NCBI RefSeq assembly: GCF_020921035.1
Contig: NC_063151.1
Span: 1,550,001 to 1,614,000, forward strand
From: Rhodamnia argentea
Taxonomy: Eukaryota > Streptophyta > Magnoliopsida > Myrtales > Myrtaceae
DNA length: 64,000 bases
Direction: 5' to 3'
The translations under genes were made by a program, and so were the position numbers. Positions 10,782 to 21,481 of the stretch are shown here, piece by piece. Each line of letters opens with the position of its first letter. Position 1 is the first letter of the stretch. The notes beneath the pieces are model-generated. The model was not told where the DNA came from. It saw only the letters and a program-made list of their open reading frames with translations, and made no database searches.

Positions 10782-13432
10782 AGCCCGCGTTCTAGCTCTA
10801 TCTTGTTTTACTTGTCATTACCTTGGAATACCTTGTGCTCTAGGGAAGTGTCAATGGATTGTGACTCTTGTTTTGTCTGCTCTGGCTGGATTGGTACCGA
10901 TAAGCAACTTGAAGAACATCGTCTGTGGTACTTCTATCGAAGGTCTGCTATGGAATTCAAGGGCTTTCTTTTTTTACCCTAAAAATGTTATCAATGTTTG
11001 CTGAGAACTAGGATTTCTAGGTTTTAAATTTCAATAGTATCAGTACCTTGATATGATACTTCGACGAAAAAAGGGAAAAGATTATCCTGCTTTCCTCCAC
11101 CATCTCTTTCATCAAGTTGTCATGCCTTCTTCCTAGTCTTTCCTTTGACGCAAAAAAGTAGGTCTTTATTGGATAACCGGTACTTTGAACTACCTTGAGA
11201 AGCAGAAAGAATTACAATCTCCATCTTCAGGAGATTCAATCATATGACCGTAGACTAGAGCCACTTTAGATTATGTCCGCAGATCAAATTATTTTGTGTA
11301 TTGGATTTCACTTGACTGTCTAGAGGGCAGACCAACATGGCTCATCTTTCTCAACCACATCACCAAAAAGGGACACAAAGTTAAAACTTAGTTATAGTTC
11401 CGAAAGTTCAAATTGGCGAGTCATAAGACTACAGATATATAGATTGCTGATGATTCTATTCTTCCCATTTCAAAACAGATTTTTTGTTTCTTTGCTTGTA
11501 AATGTGTGAAAGAGTTGGTAAGTGTCAAAAAAAATTATTCGTAAAGAAAATTCCTTTCACTCGATTTATTGGTAACTTGTTGGTAACTGACCGGCATTTT
11601 CGTGGAATTATTAACTGCTTTATCTTTTATCAATTTTCATTTGTACCAATACTTTGAATTTTCCAACTCTTACACGAAATTGCCAATGTTTATTTGAGTA
11701 ATTCATCAACATTTTTTGGTATATATTACTAATTGATTTGGCATTATCAACTATCATTTGATAAGTTGATCGACGTTTTTCTTGAGCTTGTCCTTGTTCA
11801 GATCATTCAATTACGAACTTCTCTTGCCCCTGAAAAGAATAACTTATCCTATGTTTTACTGAGTCTTATTTGATCTTCGCACCAACATGTTAAACTTACC
11901 CACTGTTGCATGAAAATACCAGCCTTTATTTGAGTGACATACCTCTTTTCTTTGATAAAACTGTCAATTAATTTTAGATTACCAACTCTCATTGAATTAC
12001 TTCTGAAAGTTTATTCGGCTTACCCGCTAGACACATGGGTCAGATTGGTTGTTTGGGGGGGGAACGTTTAGTTTCATTTGACTTTCATTTCAAAAGAGGA
12101 GAGTTAGAACTTAGAGTAGGACGGGCAAAAAAAAAGTTCATTTGGCTTTCATTTCAAAACGAAAAAAAAGCCAAAAAAATAATTTCAAGCTATGCCCACT
12201 ATTTTTTTACTTTAATTTTTTTTGTGATACCAACAATTCAAAATTATATCCATGTTTAACATTTACTTCGATTTTTTTTTTTCCGTAACCCTAAAAGTTC
12301 CCAACTTGTACCGAAGGAAAAGGCCAATTTCATGGAGGAAGCCCAAAGATCTGAGGAGCATGCCGTGCCATCATCCTCACCTCGAGGCTTTAGTGGCTCG
12401 ACTCATCTGGGTCCAGCTCTTCGCCATCTTTATTCCCACAACCTTTTCCGTTCTTTTCATTCTTCTTCTTCTTCTTCTTGTCGAACTGTTCTTTTCATTC
12501 TTAAATCGGCCCATCACTAGGTTAATCTCTACGACTTTCCCTGATGCCAATCTCTCGTGAGATGATACAGCATAAACGATTGAGATTCACCCGGGAACTA
12601 GTCGGAATTGATTTATACCCACATCGAAGAAATAGCAGTCCAATAATCTTAGACTCCGCTTGTTTCGCTAATAAAAATATGTCATTTTTAGAAACTTTTT
12701 TCGGAAAGTCATTTTTCAGAAGAGAAAAACGACGATATTTTTATGATGTTTAGCTAAGACCCGAAAATGAACTGAAAAATATTTCTTGTTATTTGGTAAA
12801 GAAAATTGTATTTTTAATCGAAAATTGCTGACGTGGACGTCGACACTCTTACATGGCATGATCGCTTTGACATGGACAATTTTCGTAAGATTTTTTTAAA
12901 AAAAATATCAAATTTTAATAATATTTTTTGTTTTGTTTTATTTTATTTTATTTTTATTTATTTTATTTTTATTTTTTATTTTTTTTCTTGTACTTCATCG
13001 GCGGGGCGGTGCTTGGCGACAGGCCACAAGACGTGCCTTAATTTATTGTGATCTTCGGACGTCTCGTAATCAAAGCATGCAAAGTTGGAAGGTGTTGCGC
13101 TTGCGTCGCAATTGCAATTTCAGGTGAGAGCACCTTCCAGCTTCCACCATATTTAAGATAAAAACCGGAACGTGCTTACGATTGGTTGACGACCTTATGA
13201 ATCCCCCAACCCCATCGAGTTCTTCTAGAAAATCCAGTGCCGTACCAGGTCGCTGCCACCTTTGCGACTGCCTTTTCTATCCCACCAACCATACCATTTT
13301 TGTGTGTTTTTCTTACTTTTTACCTTCTTTTATTCTTTCTTCTTTTGACTTTTTGGCCACGACATACAGTACAAAGGTCATTCATTTCGCTACCCTCTCG
13401 CTTAATCCTTTCAAGCTGTGAACGTTTACGCG
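10782..13432. other. Intergenic, no gene seen; upstream region of P450 copy B
   Basis: About 2.6 kb of mostly AT-rich DNA separates the decayed P450 from the intact copy. Searching both strands by eye I found no P450 exon 3, no other protein family and no clear transposon ends. There are T-rich runs near 12270 and 12900-12985. Short open frames here have biased composition and no recognisable domain. Confidence 0.5.
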
Positions 13433-13440
13433 TTTAAATA
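13433..13440 (+). promoter_or_regulatory. Candidate TATA box of P450 copy B
   Basis: TTTAAATA lies about 95 bases before the chosen ATG at 13535. That spacing would put transcription start near 13465 and leave a leader of roughly 70 bases. This favours the ATG at 13535 over the in-frame ATG at 13466, which would sit on the transcription start. Confidence 0.45.
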
Positions 13441-13534
13441 GAGACCCACCGCTGGTTAATCTTCTATGCATCCCAACCACAGTACCACTTTGCTTTTTTG
13501 CTCAACACACGGAGCAGGGAGAGCGCTCGCCCAC

Positions 13535-15487
13535 ATGGTGATCCAATTCCTTCTCCTCCTGGCCTTCTTCGCCGTCGCCGAGCGGTTCCTCCACAAGATC
13601 CGGAACCTCCCCCCGACCCCCTTCCCCACCCTCCCCGTCGTCGGCCACCTCTACCTCCTCAAGAAGCCTCTCCACCGCTCTCTCTCCCGCCTCTCCCGCC
13701 GCCACGGCCCCGTCTCCCTCCTCCACTTCGGCTCCCGCCGCGTCCTCGTCGTCTCCTCCCCGGACGCCGCTGAGGAGTGCCTCACCAAGAACGACGTCGT
13801 CTTCGCCAACCGCCCCCGCCTGCTCGCCGGGAAGCACCTCGGCTGCAACTACACCAGCCTCGCCTGGTCCTCCTACGGCGACCACTGGCGGAACCTCCGC
13901 CGCATTGCCTCCGTCGAGATCCTCTCCACTAACCGTCTCCTGACCCTCTCCAGCATCCGGGCCGGCGAGGTGAAGTCGCTGATCCGTCAGCTCGCCAAGA
14001 GCGGCGGCCAGAGCGTGGACATGAAGTCCGCTTTCTTCGAGCTGATGCTGAACGTGATGATGCGGATGATCGCCGGAAAGAGGTACTGACAGAATATTTA
14101 CAGATTAATCGCCCTTTCTTCTTCAAGGGTTTGAACTTTTAAATTCAATTAATCCTCTTCTTCTGCGCAGGTACTACGGAGTGAACGTGGGGGAGGTGGA
14201 GGAGGCGAGAAAGTTCAGGGAGATGGTGACAGAGTCGTTCAGGGTCGGCGGCGCTACCAACATCGGCGAGTTCTTGCCGTTCCTGAGGTGGATGGGACTG
14301 ACGGGGGTGGAGGAGAAGCTGATGGAGTTGCAGAAGAAGAGGGATGAGTTCATGCAGAGCTTGATCGACGAGAGCTGGAGTGGCGAGGGCGATGAATCGC
14401 TGGAGGCGGCGGCGGAAGGAGGGAAGAGAAAAACGTTGATTCAGGTGCTCTTGTCCCTGCGAGCGACGGAGCCAGAGTACTACAATGACGAGACTATCAA
14501 GAGCCTTATGCTGGTGAGCCTCTTTACTATTTCATTTCCTCTGTTTTTTCCAGCTGACGAACGGGATCAAATTAATCAATCATATCTTCAATCTTCTGGA
14601 GACCATACAATAAATCTAATACTAAGGAAAGCAGAGCAGGCCTAAAATCTTGAATTCTGCTTCATCGTAATCGGAGCTCCTGGCACTTTTTGCTGAGGTT
14701 AGTGGGTGTTGAGCAGATTTACTAGACTATGAAGCTCGATTTACAGACTTGTTGGAATGATCGTATAACGCAGCGATTATCCTGGAAGTTAGTCACACCT
14801 ACATCTTATTTCATTAGGAGCTTATTAAAGCATGAAAATGTGATGTATGATCTTTTCTTTTGGCAGGTTTTGTTATCAGCGGGAACCGATACCTCGGCCG
14901 CGACCATGGAATGGGTAATGTCGGCTATGCTAAACCATCCGGAGATCCTGAAGAAAGTGCAAGCTGAAATAGACGAGGTCGTGGGTCACGACCGCCTATT
15001 CGGCGAATCGGACTTGCCTAAGCTCCCCTACCTCCACTGCGTCATGAACGAAACGATGCGCATGTACCCTGTGGGTCCACTCCTCGTGCCTCACGAATCG
15101 GCAGAGGAGTGTCGCGTGGGAGGTTACCGCGTCCCGCGAGGCACGATGCTCCTGATCAACCTCTTCTCCATACAGAATGATCCCAAGTACTGGCCCGACG
15201 CGGCGAAATTCAAGCCGGAGAGATTCGAAGGGATGGAAGGCGTGAGAGACGGGTACAAGATGATGCCCTTTGGCTCGGGGAGGAGAGGGTGCCCGGGCGA
15301 GAACCTCGCCTTGCGCATGGTCGGGCTGACGCTCGGGTCGTTGATCCAGTGCTTCGAGTGGGACCGGATTAGCGACGAGCCAATCGATATGACGGGAGGG
15401 ACCGGACTGACCATGCCCAAAGCTCAGCCTTTGTTGGCTAAATGTAGGCCTCGCTCCTTTACATGGGACCTTCTTTCTGAGGCTTGA
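13535..15487 (+). CDS. Cytochrome P450, CYP81-type, intact (copy B)
   Basis: Exons 13535-14082, 14171-14513 and 14867-15487 join in phase to encode 503 residues, the usual CYP81 length. Order of features: N-terminal hydrophobic ER anchor (residues about 1-17), proline hinge PPTPFP (26-31), C-helix WRNLRR (W118, R122), I-helix AGTDTS (302-307), ExxR in ETMR (E359, R362), PERF (414-417), and heme loop FGSGRRGCPG (432-441) with Cys439 as ligand. The start at 13535 gives a standard anchor; an in-frame ATG at 13466 would add 23 polar residues. CYP81 enzymes are NADPH-cytochrome P450 reductase-dependent hydroxylases of specialised metabolites at the ER. The gene is a recent tandem duplicate of the partial gene at 1-1438. 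Substrate is unknown. Confidence 0.93.
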
Positions 15488-16022
15488 GTCGACGATGACT
15501 CAGTTCTAAAGAATGAGTTTGAGATACAGCACTCTGGTGGTGACACGATAGTGTTCTTCGTTGAATAAGAAAGTTCGCCATGATTGAAACGAGAGTAGCA
15601 TCACTCCTATGCTCGATATCTCTTAGATTTTCCCGTGGGTGATGAATTAGTCAAATCTAGAGCAGCTCATACCGATGGATAAGATCGGGTCATAAATGAT
15701 CTTATCCAAATAGTCTCATTTAACACAAGTTTAATGAGTTATTTTCGACCCAATCCAATTCACATTCCTGAAATATTTTCATATCTAATTCAATTTAAGA
15801 AAACACATGTTCAAATTGAAGTGATTAAGAAGGATGATGAGTGAGAGCGAAAGAGAACGACGAGAGAGTCATGGAGGCGATTTGGATATGAGTAAATAAT
15901 AAATCCATTTACGATTTATTTATGGCTCATTTAACACTCATATAATGTTTAAATCTATTTACGACCCATTATTAAATGCAATTAATTCATATAATAACTC
16001 GACTTATTACGTATGAGTTGAG

Positions 16023-16428
16023 AAAGGAATGTATGCCTCATTTTGATAATGTTCCTTGTGGTCAAACACACGATGCATCTTGGAGAATTTAGAGACAAGC
16101 ACGACTTCGAGATAGTCAAAGTCTTCAACTAGAATAGGGGATAGAAGGTAATCGATTGTGGGTCTTTGTATGGTGATGCCCTGCCTTGTACGCGGGGGTG
16201 GAAACAGGTAGCTCACTAATTCCGGAAGGAATGTATGCCTCATTTTGATAATGTTCCTCGTGGTCAAACACTTGATGCATCTTGGAGAATTTAGAGAAAA
16301 GCACGACTTCGTGATAGTCAAAGTCTTCAACTGGAATAGGGGATAGAAGGTAATCGATTGGGGGTCTTTGTATGGTGATGCCCTGCCTTGTACGCGGTGG
16401 TGGAAACATGTAGCTCACTAATTCCAGA
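16023..16428. repeat. Two direct tandem copies of a 202-bp unit
   Basis: The unit beginning aaggaatgtatgcctcat at 16024 starts again at 16226 and reads through to about 16428 with only a few differences. In copy A of the duplicated flank, near 1990-2075, only the first part of one unit is present. The tandem event, or the loss of the rest in copy A, therefore followed the P450 duplication. Confidence 0.85.
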
Positions 16429-16464
16429 GTCATCCATCCTCGTGTACAGACCTTTAGTTCCCAG

Positions 16465-17070
16465 CAGAGATGTCAAACGAATCGGATCGAATATGATTCG
16501 ATTCATATTGAGTCATTTAACCTGTTTTGATTCAACTCATATTGAGTCATTTAACCTGTTTTGATATATGTTTATGTTATACAAATTTAGTGATCCATAG
16601 CCGACCCGATCTATATTATTAAAACACTTCAATATTAACCATATTTATATTGTTAAAATACTCCAATTCTATCTATCATATCCTATTTTCTTGTAAGACA
16701 TATGCATGTTGCAAAAACACTGCTCCCTCCTCAGCGTCCTCATCCCACTTCCTCCGAATGTGGGGATTAGAATCCCCTACCTCCCTCTTTCCAAATGAAA
16801 AGAGTGGCCACCGAGGCAATCCTCCAGTAGTTGAAATCCAGTTTATGGGGAAATTGATTCTTACGCATTTTTAATGATATATAAATATTGGTATTTCTTT
16901 TTATTTTCATAGTTAACCCATTTATAACCTATTTAAAATCCATTGATAACCCATTAAGTTTCTAAATAACCCATTTATAACCCATTTTTAAAATTTAAGG
17001 AACACATTTATAACGCAATACCATGAAATGTGGGTCAAATATGAGTTCTAAATCTATTTTGTCACCTCTA
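16465..17070. mobile_element. hAT-like MITE
   Basis: The ends are imperfect inverted repeats: CAGAGATGTCAAA at the left, and gtcacctcta at the right, which reads TAGAGGTGACAAA on the other strand. The adjacent 8-mers GTTCCCAG and GTTTTGAG match at 5 of 8 bases, compatible with a decayed 8-bp hAT target duplication. The interior is AT-rich and holds repeated phrases such as attcatattgagtcatttaacc and ataacccatttataacc. No transposase is present. The element is absent from the matching flank of copy A. Confidence 0.55.
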
Positions 17071-17785
17071 GTTTTGAGGGCTAGATTTGAACCTATGAAG
17101 GTGTTTTTTATTGGCTCTGCAAACGGGGGACTTAGGTAAACTCCAGCGCTCGCCTTCAGTGTAGCGGAGAGCGTATCTAATATTGCTCCGATGCTGCGGA
17201 TTCCACCCGATTGTACATTCATCGCCACCGCTGTTATAGTACACGAGTTTTACCATTTGTACGATGCATTCTCATAACTAACGACGAAAATGTCGTAATA
17301 CGTCATCATAATCAAGTACGAAAATGTGGTAAAATGTAAGATGCTGTACTTGGAAATCTCCCAGTCATCGCGTGCTCATCGATGCGCCATACCAACGTTC
17401 AATGGCTTTCCAATTAGCAATTTTTGGGCCTTGATGCGAGCCTCTCTGCCCAGCAACGGCCCTGGTGGGCTCAGCATCGGAAGCAATCTATGTTGTTGTT
17501 GTTGTCGTTTTCTTATTGAAAATGACCTATGGAGGTAAGTATTTTTCACTCCAGCTCATTTTTATTGAAGTAAAAGTACAGCTTTCACCTTTTCTAAATT
17601 ATAACTTTACTACTAGACTTGTTTGTTAACAGAGATTGAAAACACAAGTTTTGTCTCATCAAAACTTGAAAAATACTAATAACATTCTTTGCGGAACGCC
17701 CACGCATATGCCAAGTTATATACATTTTGGACACTTTTCTTCTTTAGTTTAATTTTTATCTTTAATATATTAGTAAATATTATAT

Positions 17786-18320
17786 TTGGCATCTTTTTTT
17801 TTATAAAGAAAATCCGTTTTGTTTTTCCAACCATCTTTGAGGTCCAATGACGCTTATTTTACTATTCCATATACCATGCAAGTACTGTGATTTGTTTTAA
17901 AGAATAAAGAACAAAAGTGGTCATCTTCTCATATTATACATTTGATTCGTGAAAAGTTTGCTGAAACAATGTTTGTGATTATTTATTAGATGTATTATTT
18001 TCGACAAATGAACTTGCTCTCACTATAATAATCGTGTTTTGCTGCAATTAGTGGCATGAGTTGTCGTTCGGTAAGCGGATCATGCTCGGGCTTCTTTATT
18101 GGACGTCGTGGGCTTGGGCGTTGGTTGAATTGATCCGGTTTTTTTTCTCAGAAGACCGGTGCAGAGTGAGAACCAGCTCTCGGATCGTACCGTTGTTCCC
18201 AAAGCAAGAACTGAGAATCGAATATGTTCTCACGGGAATTGATCTGGAATCGATTCATCCAAGTCAGTTTCCATATGTTCCCATGTGATATCGAAGCGGT
18301 GCTTGCCCTTAACAGTATTC
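17786..18320. other. Intergenic, nothing recognised
   Basis: AT-rich DNA lying just beyond the end of the duplicated P450 flank. A short open frame at 18061-18288 has no recognisable motif and no codon-use contrast with its surroundings. I see no RNA gene or transposon end in this stretch. Confidence 0.4.
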
Positions 18321-19215
18321 GGCTGTGTTTGAAAAGGCTTTTGGGAAAAGTCTTTGGAAAAATGTAAATGCCTTTGGTTTGAAAGGATTGGGTGAAATGC
18401 TAAAATTGTTTGGTAAACTGTAATTGAAAAATGTCTTAGGTATGAAGTTTGGGAAAATGCTGTTTGGTAAACATATATTTGGAAAGTCAGTGACCTATTT
18501 AGATTTTCTTTTATTTTAATTTGTTTAAATTTGAAAAAAGAAAATTGCCTGGCTATGAAAGCCCGCGCACTGTTCATTTTTTTTTTTAGTTTGCCCATGT
18601 ATTGTTCATCTTCTCCTCGCAAATTTGGGAGTTTACAATGGTGGAGGAGATGGACAGACGCCTGGCTCGTGCAATAGACATCGGCGAGGGGTCGCATGAC
18701 ACCGACGTGGAGTCACTAGGGGTCGCGCGACCACGGTTACCTTCCGCCTAACTCATGCGACGTCAGAGTCCGGATCTACCGACCGGCATGCCTAGCGTTG
18801 GAGTCGAGAGAGGCACGCCTAAGGTCAAGCGGCCTTGTCGTCGCTCCCCCTTAGGTTGTGCCACCTCGACATCGCCTTGCTTGAGGTTGGGTCGATGATT
18901 GAAGGCCAGATTGAGGAGAGGTCGTGGCTGGTCACGAGGCTCCGTGTCCGAGGGTGACGAGCTTCAAGATTCCAGAGAGAACAAGGGGTAAAATTGGAAT
19001 TATAATAAATATGTGAGGATAATAAAGGCAAAATAGAAAAACAATTTATTCATTCTTGATAGAATGTCGAGAATGCTGGAAAGCCAAGAGGCTACCTTTT
19101 GAAAGCTGACTTTCACTTTAAGGATGTTTTGAAAAAAATTTCCAAACACCAAAACTTTGGCCCAAAGGGCTTTAGACACCCAAAGCCTCTCGAAAAAACG
19201 CTTCCCAAACATGCC
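18321..19215. mobile_element. Candidate non-autonomous TIR transposon
   Basis: The left end GGCTGTGTTTGAAAAGGCTT and the reverse complement of the right end (ggcatgtttgggaagcgttt) are related inverted repeats. Further inward the two ends stay similar (gggaaaagtctttgg against ccaaagcctctcg). The GG-TGTTTG style is common in plant PIF/Harbinger and hAT MITEs. The flanking bases (ttc before, ttt after) do not give a convincing target duplication. The interior includes a GC-rich patch (18650-18960) without a coding frame I recognise. Confidence 0.45.
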
Positions 19216-19518
19216 TTTAGTGGGAGTACAGCTGGGCCACTTTTATTCAAAATACAGCAGAACCTAAGTCGCGTAATTAATATTCTTTGTAATCGAATAG
19301 CAATGCAGAGTTTCAAGCCTACCCCAAATTATTGAGCGTGACTTCTATACTAGTGAAATAACCACGGCGATCATGACGGTCACTAGCAAGACCCGACCCT
19401 AGTTGAATTACAACTGTGAAACCAACACCACGACTTGATTAAGTAAAAGTTGAAGCTTTTGTAGATGTGATCTCCTCTTTTTGGAGTTGGACAAGCAAAT
19501 CTGGGTCGTTGGTGCGTG

Positions 19519-19747
19519 TAGTGATGGCCGGTTCGACGGAGTCGCCGGTTCCGGTTCAGAACCCGGCGGTTCCGGTTCCAAAAAAAGGTGGAACCGCCGG
19601 TTCCGGGCCGGTTCCGGTTCCAAAGCCCAAGTGCTCTTTTCACTCAACTTACTTCTTTTTTTTTTTTTTTTTTATAAAACCGGGTTGGAACCGTGGGCCC
19701 GGTCAACGGGCCGGTTCCGGGCCTACGGGTCCATTTGGTCACCTCTA
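19519..19747. mobile_element. hAT MITE, 229 bp, with perfect 8-bp target duplication
   Basis: The element begins TAGTGATGGCC and ends with a sequence whose reverse complement begins TAGAGGTGACC, giving imperfect terminal inverted repeats. It is flanked on both sides by GGTGCGTG (19511-19518 and 19748-19755), a perfect 8-bp duplication characteristic of hAT elements. Inside, ggttccggttc and its complement recur many times as subterminal repeats around a poly-T run near 19660. No transposase is encoded. Long open frames here are artefacts of the repeats. Confidence 0.85.
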
Positions 19748-19755
19748 GGTGCGTG

Positions 19756-21375
19756 ATTTCTTCCTCGCACTGAAAAAGAGAAACGTGGAAAAAGGGGTTG
19801 CTCCGGGTACTCGTGGCTTCCACACGCCTCGCTCGCCCTGTCTTTCAGATGTCCCAAACCAATGGGCCATGGGAAAGGGCAGCTTTCCATTGATTAGTCC
19901 AAGTTGTCCATTCGTGCGCTTTTCCACATAGAGAGAGAGAGAAAGAGAGAGGGTACTTGCGATGCATCTGAATTTGGAGTTTTTGACAATATTTTAGCCG
20001 AAAAGAGCAAAACGACTCAAGGTGAGTGAGAGATGGCAAAGATGTCAATGACCATTATCAGTGCTCTAAGATGTCTTTCACTTTCAACTAGAAAAATGAA
20101 CAGCTTTTTGAAAATTTTTCATGGCAGTTTCGGAAAAAAATTAGTTCCCTTCATATTTCGTTCTTGAATAAAAATACGTTTACGTGAAGGCCTTATTTGG
20201 AGGTTATTTGTCTCGACCCATCAAAAGTAAAAAAAAAAAAACTATTTTTACTCTCTCTCTCCCCTTTTTGTCAGGACCCAGATATGATCATATATTAAAA
20301 GAATTTATGAAATCCACTTGTTGATTCGTCTATTATGTACCCTTTTGTTTAGTCTAGATTAATTAAAATCATAGCGTGGGAACTATACGATTTGCAAGAG
20401 GTAAAAATTAGTAGTTAAAAGTATGTATCATCGCATTAGCGAAGCCGATGACTAATTGAAGCACGAGTGATTGTTTCTTTCTAATGACGAATGGCATGAC
20501 GTTAGATCATTCTTAATGATAATTATTAAAGCAAATCAGATTTGGTGAATCTGCATGCCCTCGTCCAAACTGTACCCACATTCGTCCAAACTAGACAAAT
20601 GTCTTTTGCCAGAATTGAAAGAGCTCTAGCACCTTTCCCTCGTCCAAACTGTACCCACATTCGACATAACTCTTTTTTTACAAGTAACGACAATATAAGT
20701 TGACATTAGTAAATCTTGAACGAGGATGTAAACTTGTTAATCTCTCTCTTCCTGGCACTCGTTAATGTATTTTGGCGCAAACGACAGTATATGTATGCTT
20801 GTTTGAAGACATGAAGGGTAAAAAATTTTGTGTGAGTCGTTTAATCTTATAACTTATAATTACAATCTTGTTTTACTCAACAAAATTTTCTGGTCTACTG
20901 GGTAAAAATTTCGTCACGATGGATGACTTCTTTGGACTGCGGGAACGAATGAATGCTTTCGTTTTTTTCAGAAATCTTATACCAGGTCGGTGAGTTGTAG
21001 TAACGTAATACCTCAAGTCAAATAAAATCATTAGGAGTTATTACGAAATTACCATAATTTCACCATAATTTTCTTTGCAGTAATACAATTGAGATGTTAA
21101 TGGCCCCCCCAAAATCAACATATTCAAAGTTAGCGTAACGCGTAGTTACCTAGTATTTTCAATATGACATGATACGTTTGTCCATGTATATCTATGGTAT
21201 CTGTGTCTTAACAGCTTCATCAACTGCGCTTTTCTATCAAGAGATTGATCCCAAAGGGCAAAACGACAAGACTTTTCTACCAAAACGGTGACGACGGAGA
21301 AAGAAAAACTTGCTCATCTTTCCTTGAATCGATATTAAAGATCCTACCTGTTTCATTGACCCAACAAGCTCGAAC
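19756..21375. other. Intergenic upstream of the NRAMP gene
   Basis: About 1.6 kb without a recognisable gene. It includes a GA microsatellite near 19931-19950, a poly-A plus CT stretch near 20230-20265, and two related copies of a tcgtccaaactgtacccacattcg phrase (about 20562 and 20640). It presumably holds the promoter of the metal transporter, but no convincing TATA box was found. Confidence 0.4.
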
Positions 21376-21396
21376 ATGGCGGAGTGGAATTACTAG
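21376..21396 (+). promoter_or_regulatory. Upstream ORF (6 codons) in the NRAMP leader
   Basis: ATGGCGGAGTGGAATTACTAG encodes MAEWNY and ends 85 bases before the main ATG, in a different frame. The context gaacATGG has G at +4, so scanning ribosomes could use it. If the transcript starts upstream of 21376, this uORF should reduce or condition translation of the transporter. Transcript start is unknown. Confidence 0.45.
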
Positions 21397-21481
21397 AATA
21401 TTCGTCTCCCTTCTTACCCTCCTGCTCCCCAAATCGGCCGCCGGCGACGGTAAATCCCAAGAACATTCCGGCTACGCCACC

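Larger units (their letters stand above)
15488..17785. repeat. 3' flank of P450 copy B, duplicate of 1439-3295
   Basis: The sequence right after the stop and again at about 17229-17785 matches the flank of copy A closely. Between these blocks copy B carries extra material: a 202-bp tandem duplication and a hAT-like MITE, listed separately. No gene is seen. Antisense open frames across 16007-16433 arise from the tandem duplication. Confidence 0.75.

Noticed and set aside
13498..14126. Several overlapping open frames in other phases of P450 exon 1
   Set aside because: They arise from the high GC content at third positions of the real exon; composition is Pro/Arg- or Glu/Val-rich with no domain.
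16007..16433. Antisense open frames repeated twice beside P450 copy B
   Set aside because: The frame repeats because of the 202-bp tandem duplication; the product matches no family and is not kept in copy A.
19383..19756. Open frames rich in Arg/Pro/Glu or Gly/Ser around the 19.5-kb MITE
   Set aside because: They follow the GGTTCC repeats of the hAT MITE and have no independent support.
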